Part shown: piece after piece, positions 29,051-41,184 of the stretch | Layout of the letters: every line of letters begins with the position of its first letter | Position numbering within the stretch: position 1 is the stretch's first letter | Assembly: GCA_012841525.1 (NCBI GenBank) | Contig: DUUO01000002.1 | Coordinates: 1-64,000, forward strand | From: Clostridiales bacterium | GTDB lineage: Bacteria > Bacillota > Clostridia > Christensenellales > DTU072 | Direction: 5' to 3' | Length of the DNA: 64,000 bases | Notes under the pieces: model-generated | Seen by the model: only the letters and a program-made list of their open reading frames with translations | Databases searched by the model: none | What the model was told of the DNA's origin: nothing | Position numbers and translations under genes: made by a program

Positions 29051-30817
29051 ATGTTAGATAATATTGATTTATTAGGTTCTTTAATGTTTAAGGCTGGTTT
29101 GGCAATTTTTCTCGCATTTTGGGGAGGAAAATTAGCAAAAAAACTGCATTTACCTAATGTTTCAGGCTATGTGATTGTAGGCTTGTTTTTAGGTCCTTCA
29201 TTGGGACTGATTTTTAAAAATTATGGAGGTTTTATAAATGCAGAAAATGCAAGTACCTTCAGTTTTATGAGCGAATTAACAATAGCTTTTATTGCTTTTA
29301 GTATTGGTTCGGAATTCACAAAAAAGTCTGTACAAAAAATGGGTAAATCTGTTTTTATAATGGCACTTCTGGAAAGTTTATTTGCAATTATATTAGTAGC
29401 GTCACTTATATATTTTGTGCCACAACAACACACCGACGGAACGATGATGGTGGGGAAGGAAAAACTCTCATTTTCTTTAATTCTTGGTGCTATGGCAGCA
29501 TCAACTGCGCCTGCTGCAACTTTGATGGTTATGAGACAATATAAAGCATATGGTCCAGTTTCAATGCGTATTGTTGGAATAACTGCACTAGATGATGTTT
29601 TGGGAATAATTTCTTTTGGTATAACTCTAGCAGTTGCAAAAATATTGATGGGCATGACCAATATGAGTACTGCTTTAATGATATTTTTGCCGATTTTAGA
29701 GATACTTGCTTCTATTGCTCTTGGTGCATTATTTGGAGCATTTTTGGTTTTGCTTGCTAAAAAATATGATAAAGCAAGAGATGATATTCAAGTTTTAATT
29801 ATTTCTGCAATATTATTGATAGTTGGATTGTCTAAAATTTTGTCAAATTTGTGGGTTATGACATTTTCCCCATTACTTGCAAATATAGTAATGGGAACTT
29901 TTATTGCAAACCTTGCTAAAAAACCAAAAAGAACTTTTGATGCTTTAAATGATATAGTTTCAACTTTTTATGTGTTGTTTTTCACATTTGCAGGAGCGAG
30001 TTTAAATTTAAGGATACTAAAATATGTTGGGCTTGCTGGAGTTGTATTTATCATTGCCAGGGCATTAGGAAAATATTTGGGAGCTTTTGTTGGGGCAAAA
30101 ATATCGAAAGAGAGTAAGGCAGTTACATTGTATACGGGTCTTGCTTTACTGCCACAAGGGGGAGTATCTATTGGTCTTTTAGTAGTTTTAGCATCAACTC
30201 AGGGTTTTGAAGCACTTTACATTGCTGCTTCTACAATAATTATGGTTAGCTTATTGTTTTATGAAACTTTGGGCCCAATATTTTCTAAGATAGCTATTTC
30301 AAAAGCAGGAGAAATTGGTGGAGCAGATCGTTTTTTAGGCTATGATGTTGAAGATCCAGATGATTATCAAAGCAAAAAAGAAGAAAAACAAAAAAAATCA
30401 TCGAGTTTTTCAAAAATTATAAATATAATAAAAGACAAATCTGTTAAAAAAAATGATAAAATAGAAGAAGAAACTAAAACTACTAAGTCTAAGGAAGAAA
30501 AAGTGACAATTAAATTATCAAACTCAAAATGTAATAACAATATAATTAAACTAATGAGTGAAGAAAATAAAGATGAACCAAAATTAAAAGATATAGATGA
30601 CAAATTAATAAATGGTGAAAATGAAGTTGCAAATTTAGTAGTAAAAAAGAAATTTGAAAAACCAGAAAGTATTGATCTTTCAGATAAAAAAACAAAAAAC
30701 TACAAAATTAAAACTGAAAATGCTGGAAAAGACAGCACTGATGTGTTAGAAAATTTAGAACCACTGTATGAAAAAGCAAGAGGAGTGTTATCAAAAGATG
30801 ATGGTTGTAAAAAATAG
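29051..30817 (+). CDS. CPA2-type cation:proton antiporter, copy 2, longer charged tail; start probably 29051
   Basis: Near-colinear with copy 1 (LPNVSGYVIVGLFLGPSLGLIF; MAASTAPAATLMVMRQY; ITALDDVLGIISFG). Confidence 0.85.
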   Translation: MLDNIDLLGSLMFKAGLAIFLAFWGGKLAKKLHLPNVSGYVIVGLFLGPSLGLIFKNYGGFINAENASTFSFMSELTIAFIAFSIGSEFTKKSVQKMGKSVFIMALLESLFAIILVASLIYFVPQQHTDGTMMVGKEKLSFSLILGAMAASTAPAATLMVMRQYKAYGPVSMRIVGITALDDVLGIISFGITLAVAKILMGMTNMSTALMIFLPILEILASIALGALFGAFLVLLAKKYDKARDDIQVLIISAILLIVGLSKILSNLWVMTFSPLLANIVMGTFIANLAKKPKRTFDALNDIVSTFYVLFFTFAGASLNLRILKYVGLAGVVFIIARALGKYLGAFVGAKISKESKAVTLYTGLALLPQGGVSIGLLVVLASTQGFEALYIAASTIIMVSLLFYETLGPIFSKIAISKAGEIGGADRFLGYDVEDPDDYQSKKEEKQKKSSSFSKIINIIKDKSVKKNDKIEEETKTTKSKEEKVTIKLSNSKCNNNIIKLMSEENKDEPKLKDIDDKLINGENEVANLVVKKKFEKPESIDLSDKKTKNYKIKTENAGKDSTDVLENLEPLYEKARGVLSKDDGCKK

Positions 30818-30983
30818 ACACTTAAGTCTAAAAATATTGCTAAAAAAATATAATTGCAAATGATTAAAAGATTGTTCATAGACAAGTTAAATAAATAAAA
30901 AACAATAGAGGATTATTGTAAATTTAATTAAATAAAAAATGCACTGCAATTGCAAATATAAAATAGAAAATGAGGAAAAACAT

Positions 30984-31340
30984 ATGAGAGCATTATTTAT
31001 TATCATCAGAGAAACGCGTTATACTCAAGAAATTCTTGAGGGATTTTTAAGATTAAAGGTAAGAGGTGCTACAATGCTTGATAGTCAAGGAATGGCTCAA
31101 GCAGTACTTAGAAATTCTGCCCTTTATTCTTCATTAGGTTTTAGTCAAATGTTTTTAAAATCCGATCCTGAAGATAGTGGTTACTCGAAAACTATAATTA
31201 CTGTTTTAGAAGAAGAAAAAGTTGATGAAGTTGTTGCAGAGGTTAGGGAAATAGTTGGCGACTGTGAAAAAACTGGAATCGGTTTTATGTTTAGCGTGCC
31301 AGTAGATGGTGTTTTCTTGTTAAAGGGTAAAAACAAATAA
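30984..31340 (+). CDS. PII-like protein, copy 2; start at 30984
   Basis: MRALFIIIRETRYTQEILEGFLRLKVRGATMLDSQGMAQAVLRNSALYSSLG, very close to copy 1. Confidence 0.65.
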   Translation: MRALFIIIRETRYTQEILEGFLRLKVRGATMLDSQGMAQAVLRNSALYSSLGFSQMFLKSDPEDSGYSKTIITVLEEEKVDEVVAEVREIVGDCEKTGIGFMFSVPVDGVFLLKGKNK

Positions 31341-31374
31341 AATCATATTATAAAGAAAGGTGATTATTTAATTT

Positions 31375-31475
31375 GCTTTTATTTGTTAGTTTTTTTGTGC
31401 ATTCATATAAGTTTATATTATGCTTTTATTTGTTAGTTTTTTGTGCATTCATATAAGTTTATATTATGCTTTTAA
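31375..31475. repeat. Tandem direct repeat, 46-47 bp, two units plus partial third
   Basis: gcttttatttgttagttttttt(t)gtgcattcatataagtttatattat at 31375 and 31422; third start at 31468. Confidence 0.9.
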
Positions 31476-31691
31476 TTGTTTGTTTTAATAAAAGCATAAA
31501 TTGTTTTTTATTTCTATAAATTATGTTTTTAAAATCAATATGCAAATTAAATGACATAAAATTTTTAAAGTGTTAAAATAGGGTAGTTCACTACACAAAT
31601 TTAAATGTGGCGACTAAAAATCAAATGTCTTTTATTATTTAAAATTTTATAAATAATTTATTTATTTTTGTCAATTATTTAATTGACAATA

Positions 31692-31719
31692 TTGACTTAT
31701 GCTGTTATTATTGTAAAAT
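31692..31719 (+). promoter_or_regulatory. Candidate rpoBC promoter
   Basis: TTGACT-N16-TAAAAT; overlapping TTGACA at 31683. Confidence 0.45.
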
Positions 31720-31876
31720 GCATATTATGCGTGAAAAACACTAAAGTGTGTGAAAATAGGCGTATTTTGAGCAAAAAATCAATTTTTTATCAAAAAAAAC
31801 GAAAATTATTAACATAAAAGTGTTGTTTTGACATGATATGACAAAAGTTTTATTTTTTTTTAAGGAGATTTAGCCG

Positions 31877-34800
31877 ATGACCCAAACAACCCATATTGAA
31901 AAGAAGGGAAATGTAGATAGACTATCTTTTGGTAAAATCAAAAATGTTATCGATATTCCCTATCTTATTGAAGTGCAAAAAAGTTCTTATGAAAACTTTA
32001 TAACGACTGGTGTTCAAGAAGTTTTTGATGATTATTCGCCTATAGTTGATATTGGAAATAAATTTTCTTTATATTTTCTAAGTTATAAGGTTGATGGTGA
32101 TTGCAAATACTCTTTACAAGAATGTAAAGAACATGATGCAACTTATACCATTCCAATGAAAGCAATGGTAAGACTTGTAAATAATGCAACAGGAGAAATG
32201 AAAGAATCAGAAGTCTTTATGGGAGATTTTCCTAGGATGACTGAAAATGGAACTTTCGTTATCAATGGAACAGAAAGAGTTGTTGTTAGTCAATTAGTCA
32301 GAAGTCCTGGTATTTACACTGGTAAAGGTAAATTGGATAAACATGGCATTGAGAGATTTGAAACTCAAATTATTCCTAGTCGTGGTGCATGGCTAGAGTT
32401 TCAACAAGATGCAAACGACATTTTATCAGTGCGTGTCGATAGAGCTAGAAAAATTAGTGCGACAGTATTTTTAAAAGCATTAGGACTTGACTCAAATGAA
32501 GTGATTCAAGAGTTATTTGCAAATGATCCAATAATTATAAAAACATTAGAAAAAGATGGAAAAGTAAATAATTCTGCACTTGCTAAGAAGGAAGCTTTTT
32601 ATAAAATTAAACCAGGTGAGCAAGAAACCGAATCAGGCGTTGAAAATTTATTAACAAACTTGCTTTATGATAGAAGAAGATATGATTTAGCAAAAGTTGG
32701 AAGATATAAATTTAACAAACATTTATCAATCGCAAATAGAATTGCAGGAAAAACTGCAGCAGAAAATATTGTTTCTCCTGATGGTGAAGTGTTAGTTGAA
32801 AAAGGTCAAGTAATTTCAAAGGAGATGGCAAAAATAATTCAAAATGCTCCTATCAATGCTGTATTAGTTCAAGTTGATGAAAATCGTACAACAAGAGTTA
32901 TTGGCAATAACACAGTTGATATTAGAGCATTTGTTGAAGGTTTCGATCCTAAAGAAATTGGCGTAAGTAATGGTATGGTATATTATCCTGAATTGAAAAA
33001 ACTTTTAGATAAACATAGTGATTCAAAAGAGGATTTATACAAAGCGCTAGTAGATGAAGATAATATTAAAAACTTAGTTTATAGGACAATAAATCTTGAT
33101 GATATTATTGGTGCAATTAGCTATAACTTGAATATGTGCTATGGATTATATGTTCCAGATAATATAGACCACTTGTCAAATCGTAGAGTACGTTCAGTTG
33201 GTGAATTATTGCAAAATCAATTACGTGTTGGCATGTCAAGACTTGAAAGAGTTGTTAGAGAAAGAATGTTATCACAAGATCAAGATGAAGCGACACCTGC
33301 ATCTTTGATTAACATTAGACCAGTGTCGAGTGCAATAAGAGAATTCTTTGGAAGTTCTCAATTATCTCAATTTATGGATCAACCAAATCCAATTGCAGAA
33401 CTTACTCATAAACGTAAACTATCAGCATTAGGACCTGGCGGACTTAATAGAGAGCGTGCTGGTATGGAAGTTAGAGACGTTCACCACTCTCACTATGGAA
33501 GAATGTGTCCAATTGAAACTCCAGAAGGACAAAACATTGGTTTGATAACCTCTTTATCTTCATATGCAAGAATAAATGAATATGGCTTCATAGAGGCTCC
33601 ATATAGAAAAATAGACAAAAAAACTGGTGTAGTTACCGATATAGTTGAATATATGACAGCAGATGAAGAAGATAATTATTATATTGTTCAAGCAAATGAA
33701 CCTTTAGATGAAAATCAAAGATTAATTAATGAAAGAGTTACTTGTAGATTTTTAGATAGAGTTATTGAAGTTGCAAGAGAAGATGTTGATTATATGGATG
33801 TTAATCCACAACAACTAGTTTCAATAGCAACATCATTAATTCCATTTTTGGAAAATGATGACGCAAACCGTGCTCTTATGGGTTCAAACATGCAACGTCA
33901 AGCAGTACCTCTAATTAGGCCAGAATCTCCAATAGTTGGGACTGGAATGGAATATAAAGTTGCTGTTGACAGTGGTGTTTGCATTTTAGCAAAAGAAGAT
34001 GGTGTTGTAACTTTTGTAAGTGCTGATTTCATTGTTGTAAAAGGAAAAAGCGGTGAAATTGAATATAAACTAGAAAAATTTGCACGAAGCAACCAAGGAA
34101 CTTGTTTAAATCAAAAACCAAACTGTAATGTTGGCGATAAAGTCAAAAAAGGTCAAATAATAGCAGATGGCCCAAGTGTAGATAATGGCGAACTTGCATT
34201 AGGCAGAAATGTATTAATTGGATTTATGTCATGGGAAGGCTACAACTACGAAGACTCTATTTTAATTAGCGAAGATTTGGTTAAAGATGATGTATTTACA
34301 TCTATTCACATCGAAAAACATGAAATAGAAAGTAGAACAGTTGCTGCAAAACTTGGTGAAGAAGAAATAACAAGAGATATTCCAAATGTCAGTGAAGATT
34401 TGTTAAAGAATTTAGATGAAAACGGAATTGTAAGAGTAGGTGCCGAAGTTAGAGCAGGTGATTATTTAGTAGGTAAAGTTGCTCCTAAAGGAGAAACTGA
34501 ACTTACTCCAGAACAAAAACTTTTAAGAGCGATTTTTGGTGACAAAGCAAGAGAAGTTAGAGATGCTTCACTAAAAGTTCCAAATGGAGCAGGTGGAATT
34601 GTTGTAGATGTAAAAGTCTTTACAAGAGCAAATAAAGATGAATTGCCACCAGGAGTAAATCAATTAGTAAGAGTATATCTTGCTCAAAAAAGAAAAATTG
34701 GCGTAGGTGACAAAATGGCTGGTCGTCACGGTAATAAAGGTGTTATTTCAAGAGTTTTACCTAAAGAAGATATGCCATTTTTAGAAGATGGAACCCCATT

Positions 34801-35905
34801 GGATATTGTATTAAATCCACTCGGAGTTCCAAGCCGTATGAATTTAGGACAAGTTTTAGAAGTCCACTTAGGTCTTGTTGCAAATAAAATGGGTGTTAAA
34901 GTAGCAACTCCAGTTTTTGATGGTGCAACGGAAAATGATATTAAAGATCTTTTCTTTGAGCATGGCATTACACATGAAGATGAAAATGGAAATAAATATG
35001 TAGATGGAAAAGTAAAAGTTTATGATGGAAGAACTGGCGAAATGTTTGAAAACACTGCAACAGTTGGCTATATGTATATGTTGAAATTAAATCACTTAGT
35101 TGATGATAAGATGCATGCTAGAAGTGTTGGTCCATATTCACTTGTAACTCAACAACCACTAGGTGGAAAAGCACAATTTGGTGGACAACGTTTTGGTGAA
35201 ATGGAAGTTTGGGCACTTGAAGCATATGGTGCAGCAAACATTTTACAAGAATTAGTAACAATAAAATCAGATGATGTAATGGGAAGACAAAGGGCTTATA
35301 ACAGCATTGTCAGATCGTCTCTTCCTGCAACTCCAGGTTTACCAGAGAGCTTTAAGGTTTTGAGAAAAGAGTTACAAAGTTTATGTCTAGATGTGAAATT
35401 GTTAACAGGCGACGCTGAAGAAGTTTCTTATGCTGACTTTGATGAAGATTTAGATGATGAAATGAGTGCACATTTAACTGATATACAAGAAACCTTAACA
35501 GACATGCAACCTCCAGACTTTAATATTGATGAAATGAGTGATTTGTTTGGTGGCGAAAGTGATATTAAAGATTTATTTGGTGGTGATTCTCTTTCTGGTG
35601 ATGGAGAATTAGAGTTCGATCTTGATAACTTAGACTTTTATGATGATATTTTAGAAGAAGAGGACGACATATTTGGACAACCAGAAAATACAAAAGATTT
35701 AGATAGTGACAATCTTTCTGATACCACCAATGACGATTGGATTTTAGAAGAATTGAAAAATCTTGAAAAATTAGAAGCGGATAAAAATAAATCTACCAAA
35801 GATGTCGATGACAGTAAATCAAAAGACAAATTGCCTCAAGAAGAAAAAGATATTGAAGTAGATAAAAACAAATCAGATGATGATTCATCTAATGATGATA
35901 AGTAA
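31877..35905 (+). CDS. rpoB: RNA polymerase subunit beta with ~160-aa acidic C-terminal extension
   Basis: [71 protein letters not shown]; tail from about 35409. Confidence 0.97.
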   Translation: MTQTTHIEKKGNVDRLSFGKIKNVIDIPYLIEVQKSSYENFITTGVQEVFDDYSPIVDIGNKFSLYFLSYKVDGDCKYSLQECKEHDATYTIPMKAMVRLVNNATGEMKESEVFMGDFPRMTENGTFVINGTERVVVSQLVRSPGIYTGKGKLDKHGIERFETQIIPSRGAWLEFQQDANDILSVRVDRARKISATVFLKALGLDSNEVIQELFANDPIIIKTLEKDGKVNNSALAKKEAFYKIKPGEQETESGVENLLTNLLYDRRRYDLAKVGRYKFNKHLSIANRIAGKTAAENIVSPDGEVLVEKGQVISKEMAKIIQNAPINAVLVQVDENRTTRVIGNNTVDIRAFVEGFDPKEIGVSNGMVYYPELKKLLDKHSDSKEDLYKALVDEDNIKNLVYRTINLDDIIGAISYNLNMCYGLYVPDNIDHLSNRRVRSVGELLQNQLRVGMSRLERVVRERMLSQDQDEATPASLINIRPVSSAIREFFGSSQLSQFMDQPNPIAELTHKRKLSALGPGGLNRERAGMEVRDVHHSHYGRMCPIETPEGQNIGLITSLSSYARINEYGFIEAPYRKIDKKTGVVTDIVEYMTADEEDNYYIVQANEPLDENQRLINERVTCRFLDRVIEVAREDVDYMDVNPQQLVSIATSLIPFLENDDANRALMGSNMQRQAVPLIRPESPIVGTGMEYKVAVDSGVCILAKEDGVVTFVSADFIVVKGKSGEIEYKLEKFARSNQGTCLNQKPNCNVGDKVKKGQIIADGPSVDNGELALGRNVLIGFMSWEGYNYEDSILISEDLVKDDVFTSIHIEKHEIESRTVAAKLGEEEITRDIPNVSEDLLKNLDENGIVRVGAEVRAGDYLVGKVAPKGETELTPEQKLLRAIFGDKAREVRDASLKVPNGAGGIVVDVKVFTRANKDELPPGVNQLVRVYLAQKRKIGVGDKMAGRHGNKGVISRVLPKEDMPFLEDGTPLDIVLNPLGVPSRMNLGQVLEVHLGLVANKMGVKVATPVFDGATENDIKDLFFEHGITHEDENGNKYVDGKVKVYDGRTGEMFENTATVGYMYMLKLNHLVDDKMHARSVGPYSLVTQQPLGGKAQFGGQRFGEMEVWALEAYGAANILQELVTIKSDDVMGRQRAYNSIVRSSLPATPGLPESFKVLRKELQSLCLDVKLLTGDAEEVSYADFDEDLDDEMSAHLTDIQETLTDMQPPDFNIDEMSDLFGGESDIKDLFGGDSLSGDGELEFDLDNLDFYDDILEEEDDIFGQPENTKDLDSDNLSDTTNDDWILEELKNLEKLEADKNKSTKDVDDSKSKDKLPQEEKDIEVDKNKSDDDSSNDDK

Positions 35906-35924
35906 TAAAAAAAGGAGATAAATC

Positions 35925-38900
35925 ATGGTTGAAATAAATAGTTTTGATGCAATACAAATTTCGCTTGCTTCCCCAGAAAAAATTAGGGAATGGTCTCACG
36001 GTGAAGTTACAAAGCCAGAAACCATAAACTATAGAACACAAAAGCCAGAACGAGATGGTTTATTTTGTGAGAAAATTTTTGGACCAACAAGAGATTATGA
36101 GTGCCATTGTGGAAAGTATAAAAAAATTCGCTATAGAGGAGTAATTTGTGATAAATGTGGTGTTGAAGTTACAAAAAGTAAAGTTCGACGTGAAAGAATG
36201 GGACACATTGAGCTTGCTTCTCCAGTTTCACATATTTGGTATTTTAGAGGATCTCCAAGTAGAATAAGTCTTCTTTTAGATATTACTAACAAAAATATTG
36301 AAAGGGTAATATACTACAGTGCTTTTGTAGTTATTGATCCTGGTAATACACCTTTTGTCAAAAATCAAATTTTGTCAGATGAAGAATATAGAGAAGCTGT
36401 TGCAGAGTATGGTGAAAAATCATTTGATGCTGGCATGGGAGCTGAAGCATTGATTAGGCTTTTGCGAGATGTAAATCTTGAAGAAGAATCTAACAAATTG
36501 AGAGAAATAATTGCTTCATCAAAAGGTGCAAAACGACAAAAAGCTGCAAAAAAATTAGAATTAGTTGATGCTTTCTTAAAAAGTGGAAACAAACCAGAGT
36601 GGATGATATTAACAGTTTTACCAATTATTCCACCAGAACTTCGTCCAATGGTTCAATTAGATGGTGGTAGATTTGCAACTAGTGATTTAAATGACTTATA
36701 TAGAAGAGTTATTAATAGAAATAACAGATTGAAAAGAACAATTGAAGTTGGGGCACCAGATATTATTGTAAGGAACGAAAAACGTATGTTACAAGAAGCT
36801 GTTGATTCATTAATCGATAATGGAAGACATGGAAAAGCAGTAACAGGAACTGGCAATAGACCATTAAAATCACTTACAGATATGCTTCGTGGTAAACAAG
36901 GACGTTTCCGTCAAAACTTACTTGGAAAGAGAGTTGATTATTCAGGTAGATCAGTTATTGTTGTAGGCCCAGAGCTTAAAATTTATCAATGTGGCTTGCC
37001 AAAAGAAATGGCTTTAGAATTGTTTAAACCTTTTGTTATGAAGGTTTTAGTAGATAGAGGAGAAGCAAACAATATAAAGAGTGCAAAAGCAATAGTTGCA
37101 AGAGAAAATGATGTTGTTTGGGATATATTGGAATATGTCATTAAAGACCATCCAGTTTTATTAAACAGAGCTCCTACACTTCACAGACTTGGTATTCAAG
37201 CTTTTGAACCTGTTTTAGTAGAAGGTAGAGCTATTAAATTACATCCTCTAGTTTGTTCTGCATTTAATGCTGACTTTGATGGTGACCAAATGGCTGTTCA
37301 CGTTCCACTATCAATTGCTGCTCAAGTAGAGTCAAGATTTTTAATGCTTTCCACAAACAATATACTTAAATTATCAGATGGTATGCCTATCGTATCTCCT
37401 ACTCAAGATATGGTTTTGGGAATTTACTATATGACAAAAGCAAGAGAAAAAGCAAAAGGTGAGGGAAGATATTTTTCAAATGCCGATGAAGCAAAAAAGG
37501 CATATCACTTAAATCAAATATCTTTACAAGCATTGATTAATGTTAAATTAAGTAAAGTTGTAGATGGAGTTGAATACACAAAAATTGTAAACACAACGGT
37601 AGGAAGAATCATATTTAATGAGGCTATTCCTCAAGATTTAGGTTTTGTTGATAGAACAAATAAAGATAATATCGTTGATTTAGAAATAAATAGTTTGGTA
37701 AATAAAGGAAAAATTTCTGAAATTGTTAAGGCTTGCTTTAAACTAAAAGGATCTACAGTAGTTGCTGTTATGTTAGATAAAATTAAAGCTTTAGGATTTA
37801 AATATTCAACTCTTGCAGCGGTAACAGCGAGTGTTTTTGACATGCATGTACCAAGCAGCAAAACCGAAATTATAGCAGAAGCAGAAGAACATGTTTTAGA
37901 CTTAGAAAAGAAATATAGAAAAGGTATTATAAGTGATGAACAACGTCATAAAGAAGTTGTAGGTATTTGGACAAAAGCAACAGAAGATGTCGCAAATAGT
38001 TTAGTAAACACTTTTAAAGAAGTTGATCAATTTAACCCAATTTGGATGATGGTTGATTCTGGTGCTAGAGGTAATATTTCTCAAATTAAACAACTTTCTG
38101 GTATGCGTGGTGTCATGGAAGATCCAACAGGTCGTGCTATTGAAAGCCCAGTTAAAGCATCATTTAGAGAAGGTTTATCAGTACTTGAATACTTTATTTC
38201 TTCTCACGGAGCAAGAAAAGGTGGAGCTGATACAGCATTAAAAACTGCTGACTCTGGATATTTTACAAGAAGACTTGTTGATGTTTCACATGATGTAATA
38301 GTAAAAGAGCAAGATTGTGGTGATACCAGAGGGTTTGAAGTTAAGGCAATTCTAGATTCTTCAGGAAGACCAATAGAAAGTTTAGAAGAAAGAATTATTG
38401 GAAGATTTTCTGTTTCAGATATTAAAAACCCAAAAAATGGCAATGTTATTGTTAAAGCTGATGAAATGATAAGTGAAGAGCAAGCTAAACAAATTGTCGA
38501 TTGTGGAATTAAATCTGTAGCTATTAGATCAGTTTTAACTTGTCGTAGCAAATCTGGAATTTGTTCAAAATGCTATGGAGCAAATTTATCTAGTTGGAAT
38601 CCAGTTAAAATTGGTGAAGCAGTTGGTATTATTGCTGCTCAATCTATTGGTGAGCCAGGAACGCAACTTACAATGAGAACATTCCATACTGGTGGTGTTG
38701 CGTCAAGTGCTGACATTACTCGTGGTTTGCCAAGAGTTATTGAATTGTTTGAAGCAAGAAAGCCAAAAGGAGCTGCAATCGTTGCAGACATTTCTGGAAA
38801 AGTAAGTGTTTCAGAAGAAGATTTGAACAAATACAAACAAGTTACAGTTGATATTATCGCTGAAGATGGTACGAAGGTTTCTCACAAACTTCCAATTAAA

Positions 38901-39533
38901 TCAAAAGTTATTGTAGAAGAAGGATCAATGGTAAAAGCAGGGGATCCATTAACTGCTGGTTCAATTAATCCTCAAGATATTTTAAGAACAGTAGGTCATA
39001 GTGGTGTTCAAGAAATAATGATAAAAGAAGTGCAAGCAGCATATCGTTCAAATGGTGTTAAAATTCAAGATAAACATATTGAAGTTATAGTTAGACAAAT
39101 GTTGAAAAAAGTTAAAATCACCGATATTGGAGATAGCAAATTTATCCCTGGCGAACTTGTAGACAGGAATGCTTTGGTTGAAGAAAATGATGCTATTGTC
39201 AAAAACGATGGGAATCCTGCTCAAGCAAAAAGAGTTCTACTTGGAATAACAAAAGCAGCTTTATCAACCGATAGTTTCTTATCAGCAGCAAGCTTCCAAG
39301 AAACTGCAAAAGTTTTAGCAGATGCTGCAGTTAGAGGTGCAATCGACAGATTTGAAGGGTTAAAAGAAAATGTTATAATTGGAAAATTAATCCCATCTGG
39401 AACAGGAATGAAGAGATATAAAACGGTTACATTCCAAGAAACAAAGACTGGAATAACTGATGAAGGTTTAGTTGATAAATCTATGGTAATAGAAACTAAT
39501 CCAGATTTATATGGCTCAAAATCTGATGAATAA
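35925..39533 (+). CDS. rpoC: RNA polymerase subunit beta'
   Basis: [56 protein letters not shown]. Confidence 0.98.
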   Translation: MVEINSFDAIQISLASPEKIREWSHGEVTKPETINYRTQKPERDGLFCEKIFGPTRDYECHCGKYKKIRYRGVICDKCGVEVTKSKVRRERMGHIELASPVSHIWYFRGSPSRISLLLDITNKNIERVIYYSAFVVIDPGNTPFVKNQILSDEEYREAVAEYGEKSFDAGMGAEALIRLLRDVNLEEESNKLREIIASSKGAKRQKAAKKLELVDAFLKSGNKPEWMILTVLPIIPPELRPMVQLDGGRFATSDLNDLYRRVINRNNRLKRTIEVGAPDIIVRNEKRMLQEAVDSLIDNGRHGKAVTGTGNRPLKSLTDMLRGKQGRFRQNLLGKRVDYSGRSVIVVGPELKIYQCGLPKEMALELFKPFVMKVLVDRGEANNIKSAKAIVARENDVVWDILEYVIKDHPVLLNRAPTLHRLGIQAFEPVLVEGRAIKLHPLVCSAFNADFDGDQMAVHVPLSIAAQVESRFLMLSTNNILKLSDGMPIVSPTQDMVLGIYYMTKAREKAKGEGRYFSNADEAKKAYHLNQISLQALINVKLSKVVDGVEYTKIVNTTVGRIIFNEAIPQDLGFVDRTNKDNIVDLEINSLVNKGKISEIVKACFKLKGSTVVAVMLDKIKALGFKYSTLAAVTASVFDMHVPSSKTEIIAEAEEHVLDLEKKYRKGIISDEQRHKEVVGIWTKATEDVANSLVNTFKEVDQFNPIWMMVDSGARGNISQIKQLSGMRGVMEDPTGRAIESPVKASFREGLSVLEYFISSHGARKGGADTALKTADSGYFTRRLVDVSHDVIVKEQDCGDTRGFEVKAILDSSGRPIESLEERIIGRFSVSDIKNPKNGNVIVKADEMISEEQAKQIVDCGIKSVAIRSVLTCRSKSGICSKCYGANLSSWNPVKIGEAVGIIAAQSIGEPGTQLTMRTFHTGGVASSADITRGLPRVIELFEARKPKGAAIVADISGKVSVSEEDLNKYKQVTVDIIAEDGTKVSHKLPIKSKVIVEEGSMVKAGDPLTAGSINPQDILRTVGHSGVQEIMIKEVQAAYRSNGVKIQDKHIEVIVRQMLKKVKITDIGDSKFIPGELVDRNALVEENDAIVKNDGNPAQAKRVLLGITKAALSTDSFLSAASFQETAKVLADAAVRGAIDRFEGLKENVIIGKLIPSGTGMKRYKTVTFQETKTGITDEGLVDKSMVIETNPDLYGSKSDE

Positions 39534-39544
39534 AAACTTTTAAT

Positions 39545-39576
39545 AGATGCCACTACCATAGTGGCATCTTTATATT
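39545..39576 (+). terminator. Terminator after rpoC
   Basis: agatgccactaccatagtggcatcttta. Confidence 0.75.
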
Positions 39577-39773
39577 AATGCTAAAAAAGGAAACATATTC
39601 AACTAGTTGAGTATACCAAACTTTTGTTTATATATTAAAAATTTAATTGAGAAAATTCATATTGTAAAATGCAATTATGCAATTATTTTGATTTTAAAAA
39701 TATATATTAAATTACTATCTATAAATATATAAATAGCTAAATATAAATATTACGAGGATATTACGAGGGAAAT

Positions 39774-40952
39774 ATGAAATATTTATTTACATCTGAAAGT
39801 GTAACAGAAGGACATCCAGATAAAGTTTGTGATCAAATTGCAGATAGAATCTTAGATGCTATTCTTAGTCAAGACAGTCAAAGTCGCTCTGCTTGTGAAG
39901 TTGTTTCAACTACTGGAAGAGTTATAGTAGTTGGTGAAATTAGTACTAATGCAAAAATTGATGTTGAGAAAATTGTAAGACAAACTATTAAAGATATAGG
40001 CTATACAAAAGAAGAATATCTGTTTAATTATTCCACTTGTTCAGTGGATGTCTATTTGGATAAACAATCTTCAGATATTGCTCAAGGTGTAAATAAATCT
40101 TTAGAATCTTCAAGTGGAAACGCATATGATTTAATTGGTGCAGGAGATCAAGGTATGATGTTTGGTTATGCTTGTAAAGAAAGCGAGAATTTAATGCCTT
40201 TACCAATTCATTTGGCACATAAATTGACAAAGCGTTTAACTGAAGTTAGAAAAAACAAAATAATAGATTATATAAGACCAGATGGAAAATCCCAAGTAAC
40301 GGTTGAATATGTAAATAATAAGCCATCTAGAGTTGAAGCAGTGGTTATTTCTACTCAACATGATGATAATATAGATATTGGAAAACTCAGAAATGATGTA
40401 AAAAAACATGTAATTGAAGCAATAATTCCTTCAAACCTTATTGATGAAAATACTAAAATATATATAAATCCAACAGGTAGATTTGTTTTAGGTGGTCCTG
40501 CTGGAGATAGTGGAGTTACGGGTAGAAAAATAATTGTTGATACTTATGGTGGAAGTGCTCCTCATGGAGGTGGCGCTTTTAGTGGAAAAGATCCTACAAA
40601 AGTAGATAGAAGTGCTACATATTTTGCAAGATATGTTGCAAAGCATGTTGTTGCTTGTGATTTAGCAGATAAATGTCAAATTCAAATAGCATATGCTATA
40701 GGTAAAGCACAGCCAGTATCAGTTTCTGTTGATACATTTTGTACAGGTAAATATTCAGATGAAATAATTGCTGATGCAATACAAAAAGTTTTTGATTTTA
40801 GACCTAAGGCTATAATAGAAAGATTTGATATGACAAAACCTATATATTCAAAATGTACAAATTATGGGCATTTTGGAAACGAAGACATGCCTTGGGAAAA
40901 ATTGACTCAATTAGATGAACTTAAAGCATATTTTACTAAATTATCTATTTAA
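39774..40952 (+). CDS. metK: S-adenosylmethionine synthetase
   Basis: [48 protein letters not shown]. Confidence 0.97.
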   Translation: MKYLFTSESVTEGHPDKVCDQIADRILDAILSQDSQSRSACEVVSTTGRVIVVGEISTNAKIDVEKIVRQTIKDIGYTKEEYLFNYSTCSVDVYLDKQSSDIAQGVNKSLESSSGNAYDLIGAGDQGMMFGYACKESENLMPLPIHLAHKLTKRLTEVRKNKIIDYIRPDGKSQVTVEYVNNKPSRVEAVVISTQHDDNIDIGKLRNDVKKHVIEAIIPSNLIDENTKIYINPTGRFVLGGPAGDSGVTGRKIIVDTYGGSAPHGGGAFSGKDPTKVDRSATYFARYVAKHVVACDLADKCQIQIAYAIGKAQPVSVSVDTFCTGKYSDEIIADAIQKVFDFRPKAIIERFDMTKPIYSKCTNYGHFGNEDMPWEKLTQLDELKAYFTKLSI

Positions 40953-41184
40953 TTTAGTAATAATGCATTACATTATTAGAGTATGAACATATAAATTTAA
41001 ATATTGTTTGTGAATATTTCTATGTAAAATATGTCTTATAAAATTTATTGACAAAATAAAAACATATCTGAAAAATAGTCTCAAAATATTTATTTAAAAA
41101 TCGATAGAAATAAGTAACTAGTTAAGTGTTTTCAAAACAAATTATACTTTTCTAATTTGATTTAAAAATATATTCATATCAAAA

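Noticed and set aside
33330-33460. Possible rifampicin-resistance substitutions in RpoB
   Set aside because: Residues equivalent to D516, H526 and S531 are wild type; only N518-equivalent is Pro (MDQPNP), which I cannot link to resistance.
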